From positions 25,082,640 to 25,146,639 of the forward strand of contig NC_058342.1 of the NCBI RefSeq assembly GCF_905475395.1: a stretch of 64,000 nucleotides of DNA. Reading direction: 5' to 3'. This document shows positions 22,612 through 34,374 of this stretch, in pieces. The stretch's first letter is position 1, and each line of letters begins with the position of its first letter. The stretch is from Chrysoperla carnea. Taxonomy: Eukaryota; Arthropoda; Insecta; Neuroptera; Chrysopidae. The position numbers and the translations under genes are program-made. Below the pieces are notes generated by a model that searched no databases, was not told the DNA's origin, and saw only the letters and a program-made list of their open reading frames with translations.

Positions 22612-25600
22612 ACTCAAATATTTTTTGTGTAATAATTTATTGCTGTAATCGATTTGTTAATTCAACATAAAAATTATATTAGAAAATTAAATTTGTTTTC
22701 ATTTTTTTGATTGCTCTGTGACAAAATGTACAATTTGTTTTTCTTTCATATAAATAAAAAAAAAACCCTAATATTTCCAGTCGATAAAAATAAAACTTTT
22801 CACGAAAAACAAAAAAAATTCAATTAATCATTAATTAACTAGACTAGAGAAATAAGAACTTAAAATTGAAAAAAAAAACCCATTTAACATTTTTTTTTTT
22901 TTTGTTTTAATTATTTTAACTATCAACAATGTTTTTTTTACAATAAGTGCACCTCAGGATGGATGTACTAAAATATTAAAATATATCCCACAGGATAATT
23001 TTCATTAAAATAAATACTTTTTTGTTTGAAAATATATTTTAAACAATTTACAAAACAAGATACGAGCGTTAAGTAATACCTCGATGTCGTCGCCATTTTG
23101 TTTAGTAGCTAAACGTAGCCATTTAATTTGTTCTTTTTCCACAATCATGTATATGTCACCGTAATATTGTATAATTTCCGTTAGATTGTAAACTACCTAG
23201 TAAAATTGTAAATTTATCTTCCAAAAAAAGACCAAAAACTAAAAATCTATAATCTACTCGATCTACTAAAAATAACGCAATGATTTGATTTTCGTTAAAA
23301 GATGTTGAGTTAGTTACAAACAATATTATGTTGACATATACAGCACATTTGATAAATCATTTCCCAGGCTACATCCATGAGTATGAGAGAGTACATATAC
23401 ATTAAGCAATGTGTATAAAAAAGATACTATTATATGTTTACTTGTATGTGTTTGTAGCTTTACTCAGTGGCTGTTGTTTTTTTATTTATACTGAGGGTAT
23501 GTAGAGAGAAATAATCTTATTACACTGTAATGACTTTGTCTTTTTCTATTTCGAACTGTCTATTAACACCATCCGGGCCATTCCTATCCTTCCAGTAATT
23601 GGTTGTCAGGGGGGATATCCAGACTTCCACGGATTGGCCATATCTTTAATGCTGTAATTGTTAACCCTGCGATTGCGGGTATCTTAATTACATCGATCCG
23701 TGGATAATGTGAGTACCAGCACCATTTCTATTTATAGTGTAATGCAAGAGTCAAAAGAACAAACTAAATTTCCCAAAATGCTCAAGTCGATAAGTTAAAC
23801 CCATTTTATATATATATAAATTTATTCTGATTTGAGGGGAGCCATTTTACGCCGACCTTAAAGTTCATACTAATAAATAAGTTATAGGAAAAAAGCGTTG
23901 AAATTCCTAGCACCATTACTCGTACCTCTTCTCGTTGCGCATAACCTACCAGCTGAAGGTAGGTACCATAGACAAACTCTTATTGGAAGAACCGTACGAC
24001 ACTATTGAGGGATACACGAATTCAAAATTTTTAAAGATTTTATTTAAAAAAATTTTGATGATGTAGCTAAGATTTGAACCAATTATTTTCAGAATAAGAA
24101 GCCGATGTTATAACAGCTCGACTGTGTAAGGTATACATGGAACAGTCAAAAAAGAAGGTGTTACTTTCAAAATAGTTCGTGTAACTCTCAAGAGATACGC
24201 TAGTGTCGCTTATTTCCATTCCATTAATATGATTGTATCGTCTTATTAATGTTTGTCTATGACAGGTACTGTTAAAGTACGAGTGCAAGGCCTCTTATAA
24301 CAGAAGAGTCAAGGATTCAGTACCCAAAACATTCTGTTCTTGACATTGAAATAAAAAATTAAAATAAAATACGCCGTCATTTTGCAAAAAAAATTATTTG
24401 TGTCAAAATCGAAATTAAGCATTAAAGATTGCCCCTGATTGATGATATTAACAACACAGCCATTCTCAAAATTAATAACCAAAAAATATATTCTATCAAA
24501 GAAAAACAATACTTATTTTTTTGAAAACACCTGTATATATTAATATATGTATATACACAGAATCTTCAAAAAAAATTTATAAACCTTTTTATCGTAAGAA
24601 AAAGATTGGTCACTTTTTGAAGATCCTGTATGTATAAATCTACTATTTTAATATATATATATATAATATATATTTTATTATTTAATTAGTTAATAAACAA
24701 ATATTTACAAAAAAAGCTTTCATTTTTTAATGATTTGTATCGATTTTAAAACAGTATTTGTTAAAATTTATTATACCGAGTGATTCAAATATATAGGTAT
24801 TGCGAATTGTTATCAGAGAAATTATTAATTTTACAAGAAATTGTTTTTCTAGTAAATTAATTTAATTCTGAAGACTACGAGCGGAAAAACGTTAGTATGA
24901 AGAAATCATACAAAATAAGTAGGAAGAGACACGAATTATTATATGGTTTACGAATTGAAAAAGGGTAGCGGATAATTCAAATCAATGAGGTATGCTAAAA
25001 ATTGGAAGTCACATTTATAAGTAGTTATTGAATATTCTAAGAAAAATCCAAAGAAAAAAAAATAACACGAAGTATATGGATTCTGTGATAAAAATTCGAA
25101 ACGCTTCAAATTGAAACACTCGTGGTATATCTGTTTCCCGTAGACTAAAAAAAATTATCTTATTTTTAATATATTATTAATAAGATTGTTGCATGATAAA
25201 AAAGAACTCGCATTTTTCTTTATATAAAATTTTCTTGTTTATGAAAAATCTTTCATTTCATCTTGTCTGGAAAACATTTTCATTTAATACATAACATTAA
25301 TTTTAATTCGCAAAAATTGGGCGCCATGTTAATTTATGAAGACAAAAAAAACTACGGTATTTCGTTACAAAAAGGCCCCTTGCGATGTCGAGTGCCTAGA
25401 GATGTATCACCATCAAATTCGCCACTGGAGGTATAACAGACTGGATTATCTTAGAGTGGCGCCAAACAAAGTTACCTCACAGCGTATTATTGCAGGTATA
25501 GTATCTAGTCTTTGCCTTAAAAGTAAAGGCAAATCAAAAATTTGATCCTAAAGAGAGTGAGAGGCAAAATTTAAAGATACAACGATATTTAGTAAGTGAG

Positions 25601-26739
25601 TAGTGAGTAATCTACGTCCAGGAGGGCGGGGAAACTCCTCACCTTCACTGTACCGGTCTAATTCTTGCCATGAGAAAACTCACTTAGGCCAGCAACTCTT
25701 TGGCCTATCCGATTTGAAATTCATTAACGTTAAAGTACTTTTTCTGTTTTTAAAAAGCTACAAATGATTCATTGGATGAACTAGCCTCCTTTTTAGGTGC
25801 CAAATTTTATTATCTAGGTGTGTGTATCACTTTGGAAGTGTCATTATAAGCTAACCATCGAACAACTTGCAATCCTAGTGACAAAATGTAAAATTGATGG
25901 TACCAGGGTAGTGAAATATTCGTGATATGCCATGAAGGATTTTTCTAAAGCCATAAACGATTCCAGAAAGTCGAGTTGTATTAACAGGAAGATCTGTGCA
26001 CTACGGGGCGGAAACGAAAACGGAACTTTTATCTTCATGATTGAACTGAATTCTTGGCTTAATAACCTGAGATAGATGCCTATTAAAGAAAAGTCTATTA
26101 TCAGCGACAATTTCAAACGTTTAAGCAACTATGTGGACCAATCAGGTAACGTGAAAAGAGGTAACGAGTTTCAAAAAATTCAAGATAAATTTACTGTGTT
26201 TCGTATCAAAAGAAAAGTCGCAAAATAATTAATGTTTTTAAAAAAAAAAGTTTAATATCACTTAAATGGTCTATTGCGGTCTTTTTTTAAAATCATTTGA
26301 CCTAGTTTATTTTTTAAAGTTGTACATGGTATTAGATTTGGTCTATGCAGACTCAAAGGTTTCGTTTACACGCTACCACTTAGTAATGCTTAACAGGTAG
26401 CGTTTAAACGAAGCCTTTAAATCTATAAAGACCAAATCCAGTTATAATGTATTTGTGCCCTTATGTTATGTGTATTAAATGAAAATCATTTTTTACCCAT
26501 TAAATCCAGTTCAAACACACAGTTTTTATGGAAATTATAGCGATGTAATATTTTTTCAAGGAAAATTGTGTCAAATTCTAATTAACACAAAACTTAAAAA
26601 TTTAAATCGATTAAATTATATACCTCGAAATCATCAGAAAAATTTCCCAATTGACTGTGCAATATTTTAAATACGAATAACGTTAAAATAACAAAGCTCA
26701 GTATATATATATAAAAAAAAACAAAAGCCACCATAAAGA

Positions 26740-27660
26740 ATTTGGTAACGGCTACCGAAATTTGATAGCAAATAATTTATAAATAGCTAATTATTTACTA
26801 CCAAATATAACTGATAGCTACCAAAAATTATTTTGGTAGCTAATAATAATTTGATATCAAAAATTTTTAATAACTAATAATTTGCTACCAAACATAATTT
26901 GGTAGATAATAAACTTGGCTACCAAAAAAATAATTTGGTAGCCAAATGTTGAGCTATTTATTTTAAGTTTGATGTGTACAATATATTTTCTTTTAATGTG
27001 AGAATAATTTTTAAAAGCTTTCTCAATTAAATTATGTTTAACCTAATATAATAAGCTGTTTTTTTTTTTTACATAAGAAAAATTATATAATAAAACTGAA
27101 AAAAATCCCTGTATTTTATAAAAAGAAACATTGTTTCAATTTTCGTTTTTATTTTTTTTGTTATTTTTTTTAAAATTATTTTTTTGTTTTTTGTACCAAA
27201 AATTGACTATAAACCCCTTAAAAGTCAGTTCGAAAATTTTGTATAAATATTTTATTAGTTGAAAATGAAAAGTAATGGCAATTACGTATTTTAGAACCTT
27301 AGCCGTAGATTTTTCGATAATATATTCGAGTTGGTAGCATTCAAGTTTAAAAATTGTATGGATTCTAAATGTAATTGCTAATTTTTTTTGTATTCAACCG
27401 ATTCTTTAGAAAAATTCGCACATTCGTCTTCGATAGTTTTTTTTTTAAACGCTTGTGTTTAACATATTGTCGCCAAGCTAAAAATTAATAATGGTAGCTC
27501 ATGATAGTTTATAATACGATTGCATAATGGCAGATATTTAAATTTTTAACCAAAAAGGTTGGTAGCTAATAAAAAATGGAAGCTGTTAAAAAAAAAGCTG
27601 GAAGCTAATACTTTCTTTGCTGCGAAAACATAATAGTTACCAAATATTATGAAACTTTAT
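26740..27660. repeat. Scattered array of TACCAAA/TTTGGTA motifs
   Basis: The motif GGTAGC or its complement GCTACC, usually joined to AAA or TTT, recurs many times in both orientations between 26748 and 26945 (for example GCTACCAAAAATTATTTTGGTAGC). It reappears at 27330-27345 and 27555-27645. Spacing is irregular, so it is not a simple tandem repeat; nested inverted copies of a short hairpin would explain it. Confidence 0.6.
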
Positions 27661-28554
27661 ATTTGGACTCGATAAACTTTATATTTCAACACTCACGAAG
27701 CTGATTTGAGCGACGTCAAAATTTGTTAGAAACTTGGACCGTCACTAAATTAGCAACTAGTAACATACACAGTAATTGTAATTACGATTAGCTAATTCAT
27801 ACAGATAATGACTACTTGGTAATAGAAATGCGTATTTATATAATATAAAAATTGTCCGTAAAATTGGGGGAAAATCGAAATTTAATGCGACAATTTTACA
27901 ACATTCGTCGAACACAAATTTATGATGAAAACCAGCTCTGTGTGTTCCATAACAAATGTGAAAATTTTCCTAAATTTTATGAAATCTAAAAGATAAAATT
28001 TATTCTCTATTTTTCTCTTTAACTTGGGTTTAAAACCTTTTTTTTATTTTTCTGATATATATATATATATTTTATATATTGAACAATTTTCATGAAAAAT
28101 ATACAATTTTCTTTCTGCCCTAGATCATTTTGTTAAAAAAGATATGACACTTTTTTTTCAATAATTTTTCCTTTAAATTAAAACGAAAAAAAAAAAATTT
28201 ATATAAAAATATATATATATTAGTACTTTTCGTTAAATTTTATGTTTCCCATTTTCATTCCTAGTCCAATATACTGTTTGTGTTTCAAAAAAATTTCAAA
28301 ACTAATTATTTTGGAATGTGTAAACAGTTTTGGATAATTTTTGGTTATGGACCAGAAGACGAATAATCTCTGTGACAATAATTGTTTAAAAACCTAGCCA
28401 ATAAATTAAACGATGTTAAAATCTTGTAACATTCAATTTAATTTTCATTCAATTTTCCTACCGATGAAATTTGGTTAATTTCTGTTTATTATTTACAATA
28501 AAAAGTGTATAGTACAATAAAATTATTTAAAAAATTATAGTTATAAGGAAAAAA

Positions 28555-28790
28555 ATGTTCCCTGATATAAAAGTCCGATTCAAATTTCCAATTCATTCTG
28601 ATTGAATTCCGATTCAATCCAATAGAATCCAATATGAAATTTCCAATTCGACAACATTCATGTATTGGAACCAATTGGAAATGTCTGACTAGTTCTATTG
28701 GATTGAATCGGAATTTAATTGGAAATTTTTCCCAACTGAATCTTATTTATCCCAATTGGTTGAATTGGCAATTTCCGATTCAATAATCGT
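28555..28790. repeat. Array of CCAATT/AATTGG and GATTGAAT motifs
   Basis: Over about 235 bp, TTCCAATT or AATTGGAA recurs at least seven times and GATTCAAT or ATTGAATC at least five times, in both orientations. The pattern is locally palindromic at several scales. No coding or transposon ends were seen at its borders. Confidence 0.6.
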
Positions 28791-29339
28791 ATTTTTTTAC
28801 CATTGCATCTTTGAAATTTTGTTGTAAAAACTTCGTGCCGAAAAATCGACTACTCAGCGGCAAAAGGGGTTAAACCGACCAATTAAAAAAAAAAACTATC
28901 CAATTTCTTTGATAACCAAAACATCCCTTATTAACTGTACCAAAAACAGTTTGGTAGATAAAATGACTACAATAAAAAAAACCATTTTGTTCGACGAACT
29001 GGTCTATATTTTCGAATACACAAACAGTAAATTGGAAAAATTTATACACACACAAAGAAAAAAACAGGAAAAAAAATTATTGTGAAAATATAAAAATTAA
29101 CAAAAAATCTCTATATAATATCTGCATTAATTATATTTTTTATCATACAAAAAATCAAGGCCAAAAAGCCCCTACTACAATGGTATTAAATTTTGTACAA
29201 GCTCATCATAGTCAAAATCAGTTATAACGACATCGGTTATGATAACGAATTGGCAAGGTCCTGACTAAATTCAAATACATATGTGAATATACCGTTTAAA
29301 ATGACCACCATTAAAACATTATTCATAATATATGTAATA

Positions 29340-30083
29340 CAGTGGAACTTGGTTAAGTGGAATTTGGATAATTGAGAAACTTCCATAACTGGAACTCATG
29401 CTGAGGTCCCAACACTTTAATACTGGATTTGGGGTACGATCTTTCGATTTTAACGTCATAATTACCTCTATAACTGAGACAGCTAGTGAATTTTATATGC
29501 ATTCACCTCTGTAACTGAGATACCATCGTTTTATTTGTTTCCCACTTAACTAATTTTGAGCCTCATTGACTTACAGTTTTAGTTTTGCTTTACTATCATA
29601 TCACGGATGTTTATTTGAAAAATGCCGAAACGAAAGCTCAAATCGTTATCAGTGCGTGAAAAACTGAAGTTAATATCCATTTATGAAAATGGGAAGACAC
29701 GTGATGAAGTCTGTGTCGAATTTAATGTGCCAAAATCTAGTCTTTGTAGAATAACTCAGAATAAAGATAAAATTCAATCACAATGTTCTGAAGAACAAGG
29801 AAAACTAAAACGTGTACGTTTATCAGAATATCCTGAACTTGAACAGTGTTTGTTAACACGAGTCAAGCAACTTCGTAACAAAAACGTTTCGATAAGTGAA
29901 CCGATGATTTAAGAAAAAGATTTCGAGGGCAGACTCGATATTCATAATTTTTGTAGCAGTAATGTAACTGAAATAACTTGTATTCTGACCTCTATTAATG
30001 GAAGGAACTGGGTAAGTGGAATATGTCTATAAGTGAGGCAAATTTGCAGGTCCCTTGATGTGTCACTTAACCAGGTTCCACTG
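29340..30083 (+). mobile_element. pogo/Tigger-family element, internally deleted (744 bp)
   Basis: The ends CAGTGGAACTTGGTTAAGTG and CACTTAACCAGGTTCCACTG are near-perfect inverted repeats flanked by TA (29338-29339, 30084-30085). Further GGTAAGTGGAA-like subterminal copies occur inside. It keeps the start of a transposase gene (next entry) but no DDE catalytic domain. Confidence 0.88.
29622..29912 (+). pseudogene. N-terminal fragment of a pogo/Tigger transposase (CENP-B-type HTH, 96 aa)
   Basis: The frame starts MPKRKLKSLSVREKLKLISI and continues DEVCVEFNVPKSSLCRIT, the first helix-turn-helix of CENP-B-like, psq-type DNA-binding domains in Tigger/pogo transposases. It then enters a second segment (YPELEQCLLTRVKQLRNKNV) corresponding to the start of the second HTH of such proteins. 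It stops at TAA after ISEPMI. The full family protein is about 450-500 residues, so the catalytic DDE region is absent. If expressed, it could still bind element ends, but that is inference. Confidence 0.82.
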
Positions 30084-30470
30084 TATATCTACTATATAGC
30101 CAGCAGAGAAAGATGTCCAGCAAACCAAAGAAGTTTCCAGACCACCAAATTAGCTCTTAATGACATTTCTTAATTATTTCAGATTGATAAAATGTCGCGC
30201 TTAATAATTGATGTTTCAATGTCGTTATAACAGGTTTTAACTGTATTTTTATATATTTTTTTTTTACTTTTTATTTTTTTAAATAAACTTTGAACTTTTT
30301 TATTTTATTTAAAATTTTTTTTTAATCTATTTATACAATTTGTAGAGTTTTTCTTTTTAATTAATAAATTACAAAAATTTACATCAAAACTATTTGAAAT
30401 ATATAACAAAATTAGCTAATCTTCTTTCATTAACGGTTTTTTTCAATTATTATGCAAAAAAGTGATGCTA

Positions 30471-30782
30471 ACACAAAAATAAAAACGCGACAATTTTCGT
30501 TTCGTTAAAAATACGCAATATTTGAAAGTATGCAACTTTGTTATTTTTGGTTATTTTAGGGATACAGGAATGAAATTGAAGATGCACTAAACTCAAGGCC
30601 ATTTCTTAAAGGAAAAACAGTTGTTTATCCTGACGCACGGCGCATGCCTAAACTGTTATAATCGTTAAAAATTCCAGACGTTAGCCTTCAAATTGATGTG
30701 TGTTGCATAACCGTACGATGTCAAGTTCGATTCATTGTATTTTTAACGAAACAAAAAGTGTCGCATTATTTTTGCGGAGCGT
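30471..30782. mobile_element. Tc1/mariner-like MITE, about 310 bp
   Basis: The left end ACACAAAAATAAAAACGCGA followed by CAATTTTCGTTTCGTTAAAA is inverted at the right as TTTTTAACGAAACAAAAAGT followed by GTCGCATTATTTTTGCGGAG. The interior has no open transposase frame. One end of the same family is at 11659-11775. Confidence 0.7.
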
Positions 30783-30873
30783 ATCTTATTTAGATATGTT
30801 CTAAAAAAAAACTTGAACACCCACTTTTTAAATACATGGTAAATATCGATTGTTCATGCAAATACTGAATATA

Positions 30874-31326
30874 CATAGGATGTTCTATAATTGACTTTAG
30901 AACTCCTTTCTTTCTTTATAAACTATTCAAGACAAACGAAAAAATTCTTTACCAAACTTCTATCTGAGGTCTAATTATCGATATATTGTTAATGAAAAAA
31001 TCCATCCATTCACAGAGCCACTGAAAGTCAGTTTTTATGAAATCCAAAAGTTAAAACAAAAACTGTTTGCTGTCTTTATCGTCGCGTCAACAATCAAAGA
31101 AAGTGAGATAATTTAATAATTAAATGCGACGATAAAGACATCAAATTGTTTTTGTTTTAATTTTTATATTTCAATTAAATTATTTTACAGTTTTTTGGTA
31201 CTAAAGTACGCTTAGCACGCCTTCTGATTAGGCCTCAGATCGAAATTTGCTGAAGAGCTTTTTGATTCGCCTTGAATAAATTTTCCAGGAAGTTCAAGGT
31301 TCTACGGTCAATTACAAAACACCCTG
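30874..31326. mobile_element. MITE with CAGGGTGTT-type ends, about 453 bp
   Basis: The left end CATAGGATGTTCTATAATTG and right end CAATTACAAAACACCCTG are imperfect inverted repeats next to TA. The interior carries a strong hairpin with arms GTCTTTATCGTCGCGTCAA and the near-complement TTAAATGCGACGATAAAGAC. Ends match those of the 178-bp element at 38569-38746. Confidence 0.65.
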
Positions 31327-32454
31327 TATACATTTTACTGAGTATGGTCAATTTGGTATTGATCAAGATCAAATAATTTGCTATAGTATTTTTTTACGAA
31401 AACATGTTTTCGTCTTAAGTTGTGTCATTCAAAGTAATCTTGAATTTGATATTGACCTCCAAGATCATTTAAAAGTTGACCCAATAAATTTCCTACAGGT
31501 CATTACGGCAAAGTGGGGTCTCGCGTTGGGAAGAAGACTGAATTCATTTTGCACACATACCGTTTTCAGGCTCTGCTCGAAAATCGTCCAAATAATCACA
31601 GGAAAATATCAGAGATTTAACAGATTGTGTTAAAAATTCTTTAGATAATTATTTTGGAGAAAAGTTATTATTCAGGCACAGTTTAATAAAATTCCACACA
31701 CGATAATCCCGACGCCATCATTTATAAGGCGCATCCTATCTCCTATCTACAAGTAAATATTTCCCTACGAATGACCCAACTTCGAGAATTCCCTCGCTAT
31801 TTCAGAAAGATTTTGTTTCAAAAATGAATGATTTCCAAACTTGAATCGTAAATTTCTTCAAATTATTTTGACCATTTCTACACCAAAAATAAATTATGCA
31901 TAAATCATGCATACAAAATAAATCGATCGAATCATATCTCGAGCAAATTGTTAACCACTAAAATTAGCTTATTGAGCTCACAGATCACAGACTTATTCAA
32001 AAACCACAAAAAAAAATTTCTTACTCGAGGATAATGTTTGATGAAAAAAGTTAATTTTTGAGAAACAAGAAAAAAATAATTTTGAAAAATCGTTGAGTAT
32101 TTTAAGTTTTTTCCCAATTTAAAAATGGGGTATCTAGAGTTCATATATTTCTGGAAAACCACCGAATTTAAAATTTATTCGAAATTGAGTATTATTATTG
32201 TACTGACTTCTCACAAATAAGAAAATTTCACACTGTTCTCGGAGATTTTTCCACTTCCATTTTTATCAAAGCGCAAAAATCGTACAACATGGAAAGAACA
32301 AACAAATATTTCATTTCTCCCAAATTGTTGATTAAGACATCCGCAAGTTACTATTTAGTTACTATTCCAACAATAAATGATTATTAAGACCGAGCGCAAA
32401 TTGAGACGCATCTTGGTGAGATGACGTGATGTAGTTTTATGTAGATGGAGGTCA

Positions 32455-32783
32455 TGCTACCATTTTCATAACATAGAGATCTCTGATGATTCCACTTGTA
32501 GAGTTTATATGGAGGATGATGAAACCTCCATACATGTTATTTGCATCTACAAGAGCCTGCAGGGCGTCAGGTTTAGAATGTTTGGATCCGAAACCTTGAA
32601 TCCATCAATCATAATAAAAATTTCTTTCTGCGTAGTGTCTGACCTTGACAGAATCCTATAGATTCATCTGCCTAAAATCGGAGACATCTAGCTTTCGAGT
32701 GACATGTTGTTCTCAAGGAGAACACAGAGGACATCTTAGTCTAGGTGGTAGGGACTCATTTGCGACATCTGTCCTACGTATTA
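32455..32783 (+). mobile_element. 3' end of a LINE with 18-bp target-site duplication
   Basis: The duplication TTATGTAGATGGAGGTCA is at 32437-32454 and 32784-32801. The plus strand reads DDSTCRVYMEDDETSIHVIC, the cysteine/histidine motif that ends ORF2 of jockey/R1/I-type LINEs. A 3' UTR shared with the fragment at 40994-41500 follows (GTCAGGTTTAGAATGTTTGG; CTAGGTGG(T/C)AGGGAC(T/C)CATTTGCGA). The 3' tail is TATTATTA. Confidence 0.85.
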
Positions 32784-33118
32784 TTATGTAGATGGAGGTC
32801 AGTGTGTAACTTGCGTTACTACTGTTCGCCATATTTGTTCTCCATTTGCACTCGGTCTAAAAGATTATTGACTGTTTCGTTTCGTAAAAAAGGTTTCCAA
32901 TTCGAAAATTATTTCTTTCTTTTTTTTTTTTTTTTTTTTAACATTCTTTGATACAAAAATAGCAAATTTTAGAATTTTTTTACGAATTACAAAATTTTGA
33001 TACCTAAAACAACATTCAATCTTGGAAACCTTTTTTCTATGTGCTATAAATAAATTTGTGACGCCAAAAAATCAAGGACACTTACTTGGAAGCCAACATT
33101 CAACGTGGTATCTATATA

Positions 33119-33505
33119 CAGGGTGCTTCAACTTTTATGTCAGTATGTAAACATTGAATAACTTTGACATTTGTCATTCGATTGAGTTGATTAGACATAT
33201 TTTTGAAACGTCATCATGAATCGTTTCACTCCGAAATAGTGACGCTGTACATTGAAAATAGTCGTTCAGCTATGTGAACTCAACAGGCATCATGTGGCAA
33301 CACTATTAGTCGTTTGGTGTCAAATTTTGTTAATCACGGGACAATGGGAGATCGTAAAATGAACTGGTTGAAGCGGTCAGAGAGATCGTTATAGAGAACC
33401 CAAAAGTGCCGTACCATCACCAAACAGTCGCTCGAATGGTTGACACTGAACCTGAATTTTGGAAATAAATTTTCGACCAGTTCATACTCTCTGGCGGCGT
33501 TAATA
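33119..33505 (+). pseudogene. Degenerate Tc1/mariner-superfamily transposase remnant
   Basis: It begins with an element-like end, TA-CAGGGTGCTTCAACTTTTA. ATG at 33216 starts MNRFTPK, then a stop. Other frames continue with VEAVREIVIENPKVPYHHQT, typical of the region between the two HTH motifs of mariner-like transposases (E(N)IEAVR...ENPxxS). At least three frame changes or stops are needed. No DDE/D catalytic region or right end was identified; the open frame at 33609-34076 that follows has no domain I recognise. Confidence 0.6.
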
Positions 33506-34374
33506 AGCAATTTGCTGCATTTTATGTCCAAAAAGTGATACTATTTGGACCCAACAGCAGAAAAAAGGACACATTTTGTTATGCTAATAATAAACGGCCA
33601 CTTGATCGATGTTGTCTTCAAAAATTAGTCCAAATAAATTGCAAAGGCAAAGTTTACATACCGACATAAAAGATGGAGTACACTTTGTAATTTATTCGAG
33701 TCTTCTATGCAGCCATTATCGCGAATTATGTGATTTATTTCTCAGGAATCTCAATTTTGAAAATGAAGCTGCTTACAGATTGTACAAGGAGACAACGATA
33801 TCTTTAGAACATCTCAAAGTTTGGAAGTTTGTCAAGTTTATCCTTTTTAAAAGTATCCCGTTTGAATTGAGAATGGTTTCTAAGTTTGAATTGCCGAAAT
33901 CTGTTTGTGTTGTGATGTACAAAAACCTTTTAGCTCTTTTATTCGTTCCTAAAAAATTCTTTCCAAAATATTTCACATATCTCATTAAATCACATAGCCT
34001 AGAACATTTCGTCCTAGAAAAATCATTTCTAGTAAATTCTTTTCAAAATACAATTTCTCGATTCTCAAAGTTTTGAGAAATATTTCACACAGTCAAGAAC
34101 ATTTCGTTCTAGAAAAATCAAATCACTAGATACCCTTAAGTAATAAGTACAATTAGCAAAATAGTTTTCAATAATATATATACAATTTCTAATGTAAAAA
34201 AAGGTCTCCAATTCGAAATTTAATTTTTTTTTTAAATTTTAATATGCAATACAAAAATAGCAAATTTTAGAAAATTTTTTTTATACGAATTACAAAATTT
34301 TGATTACCTAAAAACAACATTCAATATTGGAAACCTTTTTTTGTGTTTTTGCAAAAAAAGCTCGACTATGTTAT

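Larger units (their letters stand above)
22612..29337. other. Long AT-rich non-coding stretch
   Basis: No exon with convincing splice sites was found. A less AT-rich patch at 23540-23720 and a second at 25610-25710 could be old repeat fragments. The frames at 25336-25545 and 25844-26128 show no domain I recognise. At 26331-26440 is a hairpin with arms ATTTGGTCTATGCAGA and GTTTCGTTTACACGCTACC against GGTAGCGTTTAAACGAAG and CTATAAAGACCAAAT, likely a small MITE. Two motif arrays (26740-27660, 28555-28790) are listed separately. Confidence 0.5.

Noticed and set aside
25844-26128. 94-codon minus-strand frame and the opposite-strand peptide KDFSKAINDSRKSSCINRK
   Set aside because: Neither strand gives a family I recognise, and splice sites are not convincing.
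33609-34076. 155-codon plus-strand frame
   Set aside because: No recognisable domain, lies between transposon debris and the Psc-like 3' end, and contains internal repeats of ATTTCGT(C/T)CTAGAAAAATCA at the DNA level.
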